From the NCBI RefSeq assembly GCF_036226685.1, contig NZ_CP109009.1:1612001-1676000 (forward strand): 64,000 bases of DNA. Direction: 5' to 3'. Positions 1 through 7,715 of the stretch are shown piece by piece (position 1 is the stretch's first letter; each line of letters opens with the position of its first letter). Source of the DNA: Streptomyces sp. NBC_00690. Lineage in GTDB: Bacteria; Actinomycetota; Actinomycetes; Streptomycetales; Streptomycetaceae. Below the pieces are notes generated by a model, which did no database searches, had not been told where the DNA came from, and saw nothing but the letters and a program-made list of their open reading frames with translations. Position numbers and translations under genes: made by a program.

Positions 1-370
1 CAAGATCGGCGCCAGCCGGTGCGCCTACGTGGTGGCGCAACTCAACCCGGGTCCGGTCCTGCGCCAGCTCAGTGAACACCCACTCCCCGCGGATCTCAGT
101 GGCGGGCGCATCGGCCTCCTTGTAGGTGAACGTGATGCGGCGTCCCGGCCGGTCAGTGCGGCGCACAGCCCGCCATGTGCGAACGGCAGAATCACCGACC
201 AGCGACCAGTATTGGACCACCTCGCCCTCTTCGTCGCTGTCGACCAATTCCGCGTGCACGGCCGATAGATGAAACTGCGGCCACCGCGCCACGTCGGCAA
301 CCAGCTCGAATACCGTTTCGTAGTCGGCGTTGATGGTCACGACCTGCTCAACCTGCTGCGTACTCGACAC
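1..370 (-). CDS. Polyketide aromatase/cyclase (SRPBCC fold), truncated by the window edge
   Basis: Only the first 123 or so codons are visible; the gene runs off the left end. The reading begins at a GTG at 370-368, with GAGG about nine bases upstream. The protein opens MSSTQQVEQVVTINADYETV, the usual start of START/SRPBCC aromatases, in which a helix-grip pocket folds and aromatises a poly-beta-keto chain during type II polyketide synthesis. Further on, the WPQFHLSAVHAEL and VGDSAVRTW segments fit the same family. From this half it is not possible to say whether it is a mono-domain (TcmN-like) or a di-domain enzyme. It diverges from the TcmI-like cyclase at 583 and shares a promoter region containing SARP-type repeats. 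Cytoplasmic enzyme. Confidence 0.8.
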   Translation of the reverse strand, partial: MSSTQQVEQVVTINADYETVFELVADVARWPQFHLSAVHAELVDSDEEGEVVQYWSLVGDSAVRTWRAVRRTDRPGRRITFTYKEADAPATEIRGEWVFTELAQDRTRVELRHHVGAPAGADL

Positions 371-582
371 AACAAGACACCTCACAAGCGTCGTAGTGTC
401 TGGAACCGTCGCACTCGACGATGTCGTTCGCCGCTAGACCTCTCATCGAGAACCCTTCGAGTTGATCCGGCGTCGATTCGGCGTCGAAGGCACCGGCGCA
501 AGCTTGGCGAGACCTCGAAACGAGCCCTGCGAGGGTCCGTAGCGCGGCAACGGTTCCACCCGCCAACTGTGAGGAGAGGCAT
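371..582. promoter_or_regulatory. Divergent promoter with SARP-type direct repeats
   Basis: The 212 bases between two divergent polyketide genes contain TCGAGAA at 446-452, TCGAGTT at 457-463, TCGATTC at 473-479 and TCGAAGG at 484-490. The two pairs each have an exact 11-base period, the one-turn spacing known for binding sites of AfsR/SARP activators such as ActII-ORF4 and DnrI. Read on the minus strand, the second pair is the heptamer TCGACGC twice with a 4-base gap. A SARP gene lies at 12222-13067, so it is the likely ligand (inference). The downstream gene has a clear ribosome site, GAGGAG, at 572-577. Confidence 0.6.
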
Positions 583-1260
583 ATGCCGAGCATCATCACT
601 GTCGGCAAATTCGACAGTGATAACGTCGCCGACGTTTCCAAGATCCTTCGGGAGTTCGATGGCGGGGTTGCATCCGAGCTGCCCCAGCTGCGCCGCAGAC
701 AGGTCTTCAACTACTGCGATCTCTATGTGCACATGCAGGACTGGGACGTCGAGGACGCAGCTGAGGCATACCGGAAATCAACCACTGATCCCCGATGCGC
801 GCGGCTGAACGACAGCCTGTCGACCTACTTCGGCGTACACGCCGCGACGGAGGGCTGGGACGGACCGATCGACCAACCGACGGCCGAGCGTTTCTACGTG
901 TGGCCTGCTCAGCATCTGGAGAACCTGGAGCAGACGTACAGCGCGGTGATCGTGAACACCCAGCGGCAGGAGCACATCCCTGAGGTGTCGCGGCTGTTCG
1001 CGGAATCGGATTCAACCGATTTTCCGCACAAAATGGGGACGCTGCGCCGCCAGATCTATCTGTGGCGTGGCATATACCTGCACATCCAGGACTTCGCAGA
1101 ACCCGACGCTACCAACGTGATCAGCGCAGTGTGGACGGAAGGCGATCCCCGCTTCCTCCAGCTCGTCGACGACCTTACGCAGGTCATTCCACCGTATGAC
1201 CCGCAAGGTAACTCGTTGGCCACTCGTTTCTACCACTGGGCAGCAGAGGTGTCAGAATGA
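583..1260 (+). CDS. Tandem two-domain TcmI-family type II polyketide cyclase
   Basis: The 225-residue protein is about twice the length of TcmI (roughly 110 residues) and consists of two related halves. Residues 1-108 or so carry RRRQVFNYCDLYVHMQDW and the second half carries RRQIYLWRGIYLHIQDF, both matching the TcmI core pattern (basic residues, aromatic residue, then LY-hydrophobic-H). Each half also has a PRxxxL motif and an aromatic C-terminus (FYVW, FYHW). TcmI-like ferredoxin-fold enzymes catalyse late ring closures of aromatic polyketides. The start ATG follows GAGGAGAGGCAT. Its stop overlaps the P450 start (ATGA), which implies translational coupling. The second half could serve as a dimer partner within one chain, since TcmI proteins usually dimerise (inference). 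Confidence 0.75.
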   Translation: MPSIITVGKFDSDNVADVSKILREFDGGVASELPQLRRRQVFNYCDLYVHMQDWDVEDAAEAYRKSTTDPRCARLNDSLSTYFGVHAATEGWDGPIDQPTAERFYVWPAQHLENLEQTYSAVIVNTQRQEHIPEVSRLFAESDSTDFPHKMGTLRRQIYLWRGIYLHIQDFAEPDATNVISAVWTEGDPRFLQLVDDLTQVIPPYDPQGNSLATRFYHWAAEVSE

Positions 1261-2462
1261 CCAAATTACCAACCCACCCCATTCGGCGGAAGCTGCCCGG
1301 CGTACTTCCGGCCGAGTACGAAACACTGCGGGAAAAGGGCATTGGCCGGGTTACCCTGCCCACCGGCAAGTTGGCATGGATGGTGGTCAGGCCAGAGTAC
1401 GCCCGATTCGTACTCTCCGACCCACGGTTCAGCTCGGACAAGATGAACGACGACTTTCCGAAAATGACGCCGAACTCGCTAAACAAGTTGAAGTACTGCG
1501 CGCCGTTCATGATCAACCTGGATGGCCCCGAACATACGGCGAAGAAGAAGCCGGTCATCCAGGAATTCTCCCCGGCCGGACTCACCCGCCTGCTGCCCCG
1601 CCTACGGGTCGCTGTGGTCGAGCAAGTCGACGCGATGCTGGAGCGGCAGGACAAACCAGTCGATTTGGTGATGGAGCTGTCCTACCCAATCGCCTGGCGC
1701 CTGCAGGAAGTGTTCCTCGGCATACCCAAGGCTGAACTGCGGAAGATGCGGGACAACGTCTGGGACCTGCTGATGCGAACCGGCACCGAGGACGAAGAGA
1801 AGGCATCAGCCGCGCGCCTGAACCAGCACGCGGAAGACGTCATGAAAGAGAAGGCAAAAAACCTCGGCGACGACCTGATGAGCCGTCTGATCCAACAGGA
1901 ACTCGAGGAGCATGGGGAGGTCGACTGGTTCCGGCTGGCCCCCCTGATGTTGTCGAACGCCCAAGGCATTCACAACTCGACGTCCACGATGATCTCGTTG
2001 GGCGTGCTCACCTTGCTGAACCATCCGGAGGAGCGGGCGACGTTGCTTGCCGAGCCGGACCGGATGACGGTGGCAATAGATGAGATGATCCGGTACTTCT
2101 CGGTCAACGACGGAACGCCCATGCGGCTGGCCGTGGCAGATGTGCGTATCGGCGATACATTGGTCAAGGCCGGTGACGGCTTGGTGGTGCCAACGCTGCC
2201 CGTCAACCGCGACCCGTCGGTGTGTCCGTATCCCAATCAGCTCGATCTCATGCGGGACAAACCCACCAGACACCTGGCGTTTGGCCACGGTCCGCACCAA
2301 TGCCCGGCGAATCGCTTGGTGCCGGAGCTGATGGAGATCGTCTACACGACACTTTTTGAGCGAGCCCCCAAGCTCGCGCTGGCTGTTCCGGAGTCGGAGC
2401 TGACGTACAAGTACCACTCGATACAGGCGTTTGGTCCAGCCGAAATGCCAATCACCTGGTAG
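1257..2462 (+). CDS. Cytochrome P450 with non-canonical I-helix
   Basis: This 401-residue bacterial class I P450 has E276-x-x-R279 in the K helix and the haem loop FGHGPHQCPA with Cys349 as ligand. In the I helix the usual A-G-H-D/E-T-T oxygen-activation motif reads G237-I-H-N240-S241-T242. The acid is replaced by Asn and the first Thr by Ser, which points to altered chemistry such as phenol coupling, or to substrate-assisted proton delivery (inference). The gene overlaps the TcmI-like cyclase by four bases. The fourth codon is TTA (1266-1268), so translation should depend on the bldA tRNA. It probably oxidises the aromatic polyketide made by this cluster. No ferredoxin gene is visible nearby. 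Confidence 0.9.
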   Translation: MTKLPTHPIRRKLPGVLPAEYETLREKGIGRVTLPTGKLAWMVVRPEYARFVLSDPRFSSDKMNDDFPKMTPNSLNKLKYCAPFMINLDGPEHTAKKKPVIQEFSPAGLTRLLPRLRVAVVEQVDAMLERQDKPVDLVMELSYPIAWRLQEVFLGIPKAELRKMRDNVWDLLMRTGTEDEEKASAARLNQHAEDVMKEKAKNLGDDLMSRLIQQELEEHGEVDWFRLAPLMLSNAQGIHNSTSTMISLGVLTLLNHPEERATLLAEPDRMTVAIDEMIRYFSVNDGTPMRLAVADVRIGDTLVKAGDGLVVPTLPVNRDPSVCPYPNQLDLMRDKPTRHLAFGHGPHQCPANRLVPELMEIVYTTLFERAPKLALAVPESELTYKYHSIQAFGPAEMPITW

Positions 2463-2570
2463 GAGTGCCGGCCGCCGCTCACGTGCCTCGGCATCGGGCG
2501 CGGCGGCCCTACCAACGGCCATTGCTCGGCGGGCACAACGGCTCGCTACCCCTGGGGAGGACGTGACACC

Positions 2571-3332
2571 GTGACCGACGACGATATCCGGAGCGCCACG
2601 CTGGGCAGCGACGGCCGCATCGCTCTAGTGACCGGCGCTTCGGGAGCCCTCGGCGCCGCCGCGGCACGCGTACTCGACCGCCGTGGCTACCAACTGGCGT
2701 TGCACTACACCACCGGTGTGGATCGGGCCCGCAAGGTCGCCGCCGAGCTAAGCAGACCCAGCATCGTGGTGCAGGCGGACGTCGCAGACTGGGATGCCAC
2801 GCGGGACATGGTCGGCCGGGTGCGCACCGAGTTGGGCAGCATCAGCGTGCTCGTCAACGCAGGTGCTATCCGCCGCGACGGATTCATGGCCACCCAGTCC
2901 ATCGACGACTGGACTCAGATCATCGCGGTCAATCTGATCGGCACCTTCCATACCAGCCGGGCGGCGCTTCCGGACATGATGCGGGCCCGCTGGGGGCGCA
3001 TCATCAACGTCGTCTCCCCCGCCGGGCTCATCGGCAGTCCAGGCCAGACGGCGTACTCGGCGGCCAAGGCCGGCGTACTGGGGATGACCCGGAGCCTGGC
3101 TCTGGAGTGTGGGCGGTTCGAGGTAACGGTCAACGCGCTATCGCCTGGGCTCATGTGCACCGCGCTCACCGAAGACGTGCCGGCCAAGGTCCGTACGGCC
3201 CTCATGGCCCGGACGGCGTTCGGCCGCATGGGCACGCCCGGCGAGGTGGCCCGCGGCATCGAGCTACTGCTGGACGCCGACTATATGACAGGTCAGGTGT
3301 TGTCCATCGACGGCGGGATGTCGATCTCCTGA
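2571..3332 (+). CDS. Short-chain dehydrogenase/reductase (FabG-type ketoreductase)
   Basis: The 253-residue classical SDR has the NADP-binding TGASGALG motif at about residues 21-28, NAG at 96-98 and catalytic N121, S149, Y162 and K166. It resembles FabG and stand-alone polyketide ketoreductases that reduce a keto group of a carrier-bound or released intermediate. The start is taken as GTG or ATG codons upstream of MTDDDIRSAT; GGGAGGACGTG precedes it. It lies 108 bases after the P450 in the same direction and is likely in the same tailoring unit. The substrate cannot be read from sequence; reduction of a polyketide or of a modified phenazine ring are both possible. Confidence 0.85.
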   Translation: MTDDDIRSATLGSDGRIALVTGASGALGAAAARVLDRRGYQLALHYTTGVDRARKVAAELSRPSIVVQADVADWDATRDMVGRVRTELGSISVLVNAGAIRRDGFMATQSIDDWTQIIAVNLIGTFHTSRAALPDMMRARWGRIINVVSPAGLIGSPGQTAYSAAKAGVLGMTRSLALECGRFEVTVNALSPGLMCTALTEDVPAKVRTALMARTAFGRMGTPGEVARGIELLLDADYMTGQVLSIDGGMSIS

Positions 3333-3894
3333 CCGCCGCGACTGGACGGGCCGGGCCTCGGCCCGGCTGTTGCACATCAGCACGTGCTCCTAGGGGTGGT
3401 GCTCGCTGTGGTAGCTGTCACGCAGCCCCTCGGGGCCCAGCCTGCGATGTCGACGGCGAGCTTCCAGCCGAGATTCACCGCGCTGCGCCCCTACGCTCGT
3501 GCCTTGGGCTGACCGGAGTGTGACTCTGTGCGGCGGGCGGACGTCAGCCTGGCCTGACCGGCGCCGACGACGGTGGCGCCCTGGGCGCATTTACCGCTAC
3601 TCGTGCAGATGGATGCCGTCGTCGTGGGCGCAGCCCCAAGCCGGCCAAGCGAAGATGTCCCGCAGTCAGGAAAGCGCCCTCACGGTGACACCCGACCCAG
3701 CGATTCGCGGGGCGCCGACCCACCGTGGTTGTGCGTCATGCCGGTCATCGGTCCAAACACGCAGCGTGTTCCTGAACACCTGAGGCACATACGGTGAGGC
3801 GGCGTCGCGCAGCCACGGTAGTCAAACACCGTTGTGTTCAACCGGGACCTGCGCCTGGTCGAACACACCTTGGGTGGGGACGGCCGCGTCGCCC
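3333..3894. other. Convergent intergenic region, no gene seen
   Basis: The 562 bases between the ends of the SDR and the multicopper oxidase show no open frame with convincing codon bias. A GC-rich hairpin (CCGGGCC-tc-GGCCCGG) at about 3352-3367 directly follows the SDR and may terminate it. Two GTGTTC/GAACAC inverted repeats at 3766-3867 are listed separately. Confidence 0.5.
3766..3867. terminator. Pair of GTGTTC/GAACAC inverted repeats
   Basis: GTGTTC-ct-GAACAC at 3766-3779 is a perfect 6-base dyad. TGTGTTCAACC at 3833-3843 pairs with GGTCGAACACA at 3857-3867 (10 of 11) around a 13-base loop. The second lies 28 bases past the multicopper oxidase stop and could be its terminator. The shared hexamer in both dyads would also fit operator sites. 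Confidence 0.4.
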
Positions 3895-5346
3895 TCAGGT
3901 GATCTTCATCGTGGCCATCATGCCCATCGCGGAATGGTCGAGCATATGGCAGTGGTACACAAACTCCCCTGCATAGGTGTCGAAGGTTGCCTGGAGTTTG
4001 ACGGTCTCGCCCGGCATCACTGCCACGGTGTCCTTGAGGCCCAACTCGGCTGGGCCTGGGGCCGCCCCATTCCGTTCAATCACTCGGAACTGGACCAGAT
4101 GCATGTGGAAGTTGTGCGGTGCCCTGGTGTTGGCATTGGTGACCGTCCAGATCTCGCTCGCGCCGAATAGGACGTGTGCATCAACCCGCTGGTGGTCATA
4201 GACCTTGTCATCCATGTATGCCTGGGGGGAGGGCCTGCCGTCCTCGTCCATCCGCATCACAATGGTGCGGTGGGCTGTGGCAGTGGGCAAGGGGGGCAGG
4301 GCACGCAGCACACTGGGGATGGAGCTGGGGTCGGGGGCGGAACGTGTCACGTCGAAGCGCATGACCTGTTCAACTGAGCCATTGCTCGCGACGCTCTCCA
4401 GGAAGACTTGGGCGCCGATCGGGTAGCTTGAGAAGTCGATGACAATATCGGCACGCTCACCCGAGGTGATGAAGAGGGACTGTGTGGTGTGCGGAGCGGG
4501 CAGGAGTCCACCGTCCGACCCGATCTGAATCATGTTGGCCCCGCCTGAGAGGCGGAGGGTGAAGAAACGCATATTCGAGGAATTGGCTAGGCGGAACCGA
4601 TACTTACGGGCGGCGACCTCGAAGTACGGGTAGGGCACGCCGTTGGTGAGCAGGGTGTTCCTCGTTCGATCTCCCATGGCGTAGACGAGTTGGCCCGCAG
4701 CGTCGAAGCGCGCGTCACGCAGGTGGATCACCACGTCGTACGGGCCCTTGGGCAGCGGCAGGGCATCCTCGATGGAGTCGGAGATGAGATAGCTGCCCTG
4801 CAGGCCGCGATAGACGTTCTCCGACTCCAGGTGGTGAGCGTGGTCGTGATACCAAAGCGAGGCATGCGGCTGCCTGTTGGGATAGGTGTACACACGCTCG
4901 GCGTTGGGTGCGATGGTGTCCATGGGGCCGCCGTCGCTCTCGGGCGCTACCGAGGCACCGTGCAAATGGCGCGCTACAGGAACGTTCAGTCCATTGCGCT
5001 GAACAATGACGACGGGGCGGTTCTCTCGCGCCTTGATCGTCGCACCGGGGAATCGCCCATCGTAGGTGAGCAGTTGGGTACTCAAGCCCGGCAGAATCTG
5101 CTTCGTGGCGCTGATCACGTTGCTTTCGTATCTGTCCACCCCGCCGACGGTGGACACCGGCTGTGCCACGGGTATTAGCGGCATGGGCGTCTGGAACGGC
5201 ACGATGGGCGGGGGCGTGTTCTGCGTCGAGGCACCACCTGCGCGCTTGGCGTCCTTGGCGGTGAACACGGGGATCAGCGACACACCTGTCAAACCTGTGG
5301 CAGCGGTAGCGATCCCTGCACCGAGTAGGCGTCGTCTGGTGACCAT
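3895..5346 (-). CDS. Tat-exported multicopper oxidase
   Basis: The 483-residue protein begins MVTRRRLLGAGIATAATGLT, a twin-arginine signal. All four copper-binding motifs are present: HLHG and WYHDHAHH in the first cupredoxin domain, HNFHMHL and HCHMLDHSAMGMM in the last. The last motif gives a type 1 site with an axial Met. Length and pattern fit the CotA/bilirubin-oxidase/phenoxazinone-synthase-like three-domain group, which oxidises phenols and aminophenols with oxygen. It starts 81 bases after phzB on the same strand with AAGGAAG upstream, so it is probably in the phzB transcript. The setting suggests oxidative coupling or oxidation of a phenazine or polyketide product outside the membrane (inference). 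Confidence 0.88.
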   Translation of the reverse strand: MVTRRRLLGAGIATAATGLTGVSLIPVFTAKDAKRAGGASTQNTPPPIVPFQTPMPLIPVAQPVSTVGGVDRYESNVISATKQILPGLSTQLLTYDGRFPGATIKARENRPVVIVQRNGLNVPVARHLHGASVAPESDGGPMDTIAPNAERVYTYPNRQPHASLWYHDHAHHLESENVYRGLQGSYLISDSIEDALPLPKGPYDVVIHLRDARFDAAGQLVYAMGDRTRNTLLTNGVPYPYFEVAARKYRFRLANSSNMRFFTLRLSGGANMIQIGSDGGLLPAPHTTQSLFITSGERADIVIDFSSYPIGAQVFLESVASNGSVEQVMRFDVTRSAPDPSSIPSVLRALPPLPTATAHRTIVMRMDEDGRPSPQAYMDDKVYDHQRVDAHVLFGASEIWTVTNANTRAPHNFHMHLVQFRVIERNGAAPGPAELGLKDTVAVMPGETVKLQATFDTYAGEFVYHCHMLDHSAMGMMATMKIT

Positions 5347-5427
5347 AGTTCTTCCTTAAGAGGGCTAGTTTCCGAAAGGAACGACTGAGTAGGAGGCCGG
5401 AAATCGCACATCGCGACCTGCCTGCGT

Positions 5428-5916
5428 TCAGGTGGGGATTCCTGCGCGCTTTACCACTGGCACGGGAATTCCGAGTGCACGCATCTGTTCAAGGGGGTTC
5501 ATGAACTCTCGATTCCGCACAATCTTTCCGTCGTCGAGCTCGAAGGAGTGCAGAAAATGGTTCTCGTAGTAGCCGTCTGCGTAGCCCGGAAATTTGATCT
5601 TTCCGTGACCGTCGCACTCCACCCAAATGTAGTTCGGATCCTGAGTTTCGAAGATCTGAATGTTGTACCATTCCCAGTCCGGGAAGCACTTGAGTGACCA
5701 TACGCCGTGCTCGCGCAAACGGTCTCGCCCTTGGATGACGATGGGTGCCCCGGTGTCATTCGTCCACAGGCCGCCACTGCCGTCCTCAACGAAAAGCTCG
5801 TGACGGCGCAGCCGAGCTTCCCCCTTGGTATCCGCTAGATACTTCTCAACGGTGGCTCGGTTCTTCCGGCGCAGTGCGACGTAATCGGCGAAGGCGTGCG
5901 TAATTGCGTCAGGCAT
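5428..5916 (-). CDS. phzB: Phenazine biosynthesis protein PhzB (PhzA/B family)
   Basis: The 162-residue protein matches Pseudomonas PhzB closely from memory: LRRHELFVEDGSGGLWTND, HGVWSLKCFPDWEWYNI, FPGYADGYYENHFLHSF and IPVPVVKRAGIPT. PhzA/B belong to the delta-5-3-ketosteroid isomerase/NTF2 fold and help the condensation of two aminocyclohexenone molecules into the tricyclic phenazine. Only one copy is present, as is usual outside fluorescent pseudomonads. The ATG at 5916 is preceded by GAGGGG and gives the standard family length; a longer frame to 5967 exists but adds non-homologous residues. It is separated from phzDEFG by the methyltransferase and a convergent gap, and is followed by the multicopper oxidase. 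Confidence 0.95.
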   Translation of the reverse strand: MPDAITHAFADYVALRRKNRATVEKYLADTKGEARLRRHELFVEDGSGGLWTNDTGAPIVIQGRDRLREHGVWSLKCFPDWEWYNIQIFETQDPNYIWVECDGHGKIKFPGYADGYYENHFLHSFELDDGKIVRNREFMNPLEQMRALGIPVPVVKRAGIPT

Positions 5917-6187
5917 GTGTTCCCCTCGGCAGGGTTCGCAGGAAACGGCAATATTCAACCGTAGCAACTATGGCATGAGAATTATGACAGTCATCGCTTG
6001 ATACCCACTTGAGGGTCGGCTGAGAATGTCACTCGCAGATTCTCAGTTACGCGGGATGCGGCAGGGCTGTATTGAATCTCGACCGGAACCCGATGAGCTC
6101 CGAACACACTGCAGAGGCATGCTCGGGTCGCCAGTAGGCCCATATGGCAGGCGCAGGTCAAGGAAACCGGCAAAAGGGAGATCACTG
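5917..6187. promoter_or_regulatory. Divergent promoter between phzB and the methyltransferase, with inverted repeat
   Basis: CTGAGAAT at 6020-6027 and ATTCTCAG at 6039-6046 form a perfect 8-base inverted repeat with an 11-base spacer, centred between two divergent genes. Further right TCGA at 6079 is followed by CCGA at 6090 and 6100, a weak 11/10-base periodic array that could be a second SARP site. The methyltransferase ribosome site is AAGGGAG at about 6173-6179. Confidence 0.45.
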
Positions 6188-7279
6188 ATGACAGGCACCC
6201 ATCGTGAGGCTGAAGCGACCAGGCGCACGGCGGGCACCTCGCACGGCGTGGATGTTGGGCAGAGCTCCGGCTCCAAAGCGGCACAGGCTACGGACGAGTT
6301 GCTCGAACTCTCGCTGGGCTACCTCTACTCAGCCGCCCTGAACACCGCAGCCCGCTTCCGGATCGCAGATCATCTGGGAGCCGGGCCGTGCACGGCCGAG
6401 GAGCTCGCCGAGGCCGCAGGTGTGGATGCCTCGTACCTCTATCGAGTCCTGCGGCTGCTCAGCACTAAGGGTGTGTTCCGGGAGGACGAAGAGGCCAGGT
6501 TCCGCCTCACACCGCTTGCGCAACTGTTGCGTACGGACACGGAGCAGTCATTGCGTGACTACGTCCTGGTCCGTGGTGAGCCAGCGTTCTGGCAATCAGC
6601 AGGCCGGCTCCATGAGGCGGTTCGGACCGGCACCAACGCATTCGAGTCCATCCACGGCGTGCCCTTCTACGACCACGTCGCTGCCGATCCGGAACTCGGT
6701 AGGACATTCAATTCCAGCATGGCGGCCTTCTCGCAGGTGCTCAGCAACACTGTTGTCGATTCCTTCGATTTCTCCGTATGCAAGAGTGCCGTGGACGTCG
6801 GTGGCGGGCGGGGCGGCCTGCTACGTACAGTGCTTCTCCGCAACCCGCATATGACGGGGATCCTTCTCGATCTGGAATCCGTTGTTGCCGAACACCAACT
6901 CGACGTTCCCGAACTGGCCGGTCGGTGGGCCGCCGTGGCCGGGGACTTCTTCACATCGGTGCCGTCCGGCGCCGACATCTATCTCCTCAAACACGTATTG
7001 GCCAGTTGGCAGGACGACGAGTGCGTACGCATCTTGCGGACGTGCCGCGCGGCCATACCCGCGCACGGCCGCCTGTTGGTCGTCAACGCACTGATTCCGC
7101 CGGGCAATGAGCCCCATGCCGGCAAGACCGGGGACGTGCTGATGATGACGGTCCTCAACGGGCGGGGCCGCACGCGTGCGGAGTACGAGGCATTGTTGGT
7201 GGCATCGGGGTTCACGGTCACTCGTGTGTTGGAGGCTTCCTCGCACGCTTCGGCCATTGAGGCGGTACCTGCAGACTGA
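6188..7279 (+). CDS. SAM-dependent methyltransferase of the PhzM/DnrK-type O-methyltransferase family
   Basis: The 363-residue protein has an N-terminal dimerisation winged helix (AAEELAEAAGVDASYLYRVL) and a C-terminal Rossmann domain with SAM motif DVGGGRG near residue 200. The segment that carries HDW with the catalytic His in plant-type O-methyltransferases reads LKHVLASWQDDE, so that His is Ala, as in the DnrK/RdmB group. Methylation by proximity, at oxygen or nitrogen, is therefore possible. Pseudomonas PhzM methylates phenazine-1-carboxylate at N5; position in a phz cluster makes a phenazine substrate likely, but a polyketide hydroxyl is an alternative. Start chosen at ATG with AAGGGAG upstream; it diverges from phzB. 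Confidence 0.85.
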   Translation: MTGTHREAEATRRTAGTSHGVDVGQSSGSKAAQATDELLELSLGYLYSAALNTAARFRIADHLGAGPCTAEELAEAAGVDASYLYRVLRLLSTKGVFREDEEARFRLTPLAQLLRTDTEQSLRDYVLVRGEPAFWQSAGRLHEAVRTGTNAFESIHGVPFYDHVAADPELGRTFNSSMAAFSQVLSNTVVDSFDFSVCKSAVDVGGGRGGLLRTVLLRNPHMTGILLDLESVVAEHQLDVPELAGRWAAVAGDFFTSVPSGADIYLLKHVLASWQDDECVRILRTCRAAIPAHGRLLVVNALIPPGNEPHAGKTGDVLMMTVLNGRGRTRAEYEALLVASGFTVTRVLEASSHASAIEAVPAD

Positions 7280-7715
7280 GCTTTCGGTTCCATGCCTTGC
7301 TGGTACTCGATCGTTGGTGGCGACCAAGATCAGACCCAATAGTCGTGTCCGGTGCTTGCGCACCGGTTGCACTTCGTGGAACGAGCCTGCTGCGTTCGTA
7401 CGCAAGCAGTTGGGCCCTTGCCGTGTTGGCGCCGTGTTGGCGCTCGATTGTCTGGCATCGAGTCCGTCCTGCACAAGCAATGCGAGTTCCCAACTCCTCG
7501 GCACAGCAATGCAAACAGTGGGTTGCCTAGGAGTCCTCCTCGACAGTACGAACAAGCGGCAGAAGGCTCTGATGAGGGGGCAGCCTTCTGCTACATCCGG
7601 GTGGGAGCACCGAAGGTGACCGCACGGACCGGCCAAGGTAGTGACCCGGGGCAGCGGCGACTCGTACCGCTCCCAAGGCCATGCTGCGCATCTGGACCGA
7701 GTGGCCAAGTGAGGG
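7280..7715. other. Convergent intergenic region between methyltransferase and phzG
   Basis: No reading frame here has recognisable homology. The stretch holds one strong hairpin (listed separately) at 7559-7591. Short tandem-like echoes (CGTGTTGGCGC twice near 7420-7440) are visible but appear to be chance. Confidence 0.5.
7559..7591. terminator. Hairpin terminator between convergent transcripts
   Basis: GCAGAAGGCT at 7559-7568 pairs perfectly with AGCCTTCTGC at 7582-7591 around a 13-base loop. It lies between the end of the methyltransferase and the end of phzG and may serve both. There is no T-run, which is common for Streptomyces terminators. Confidence 0.6.
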
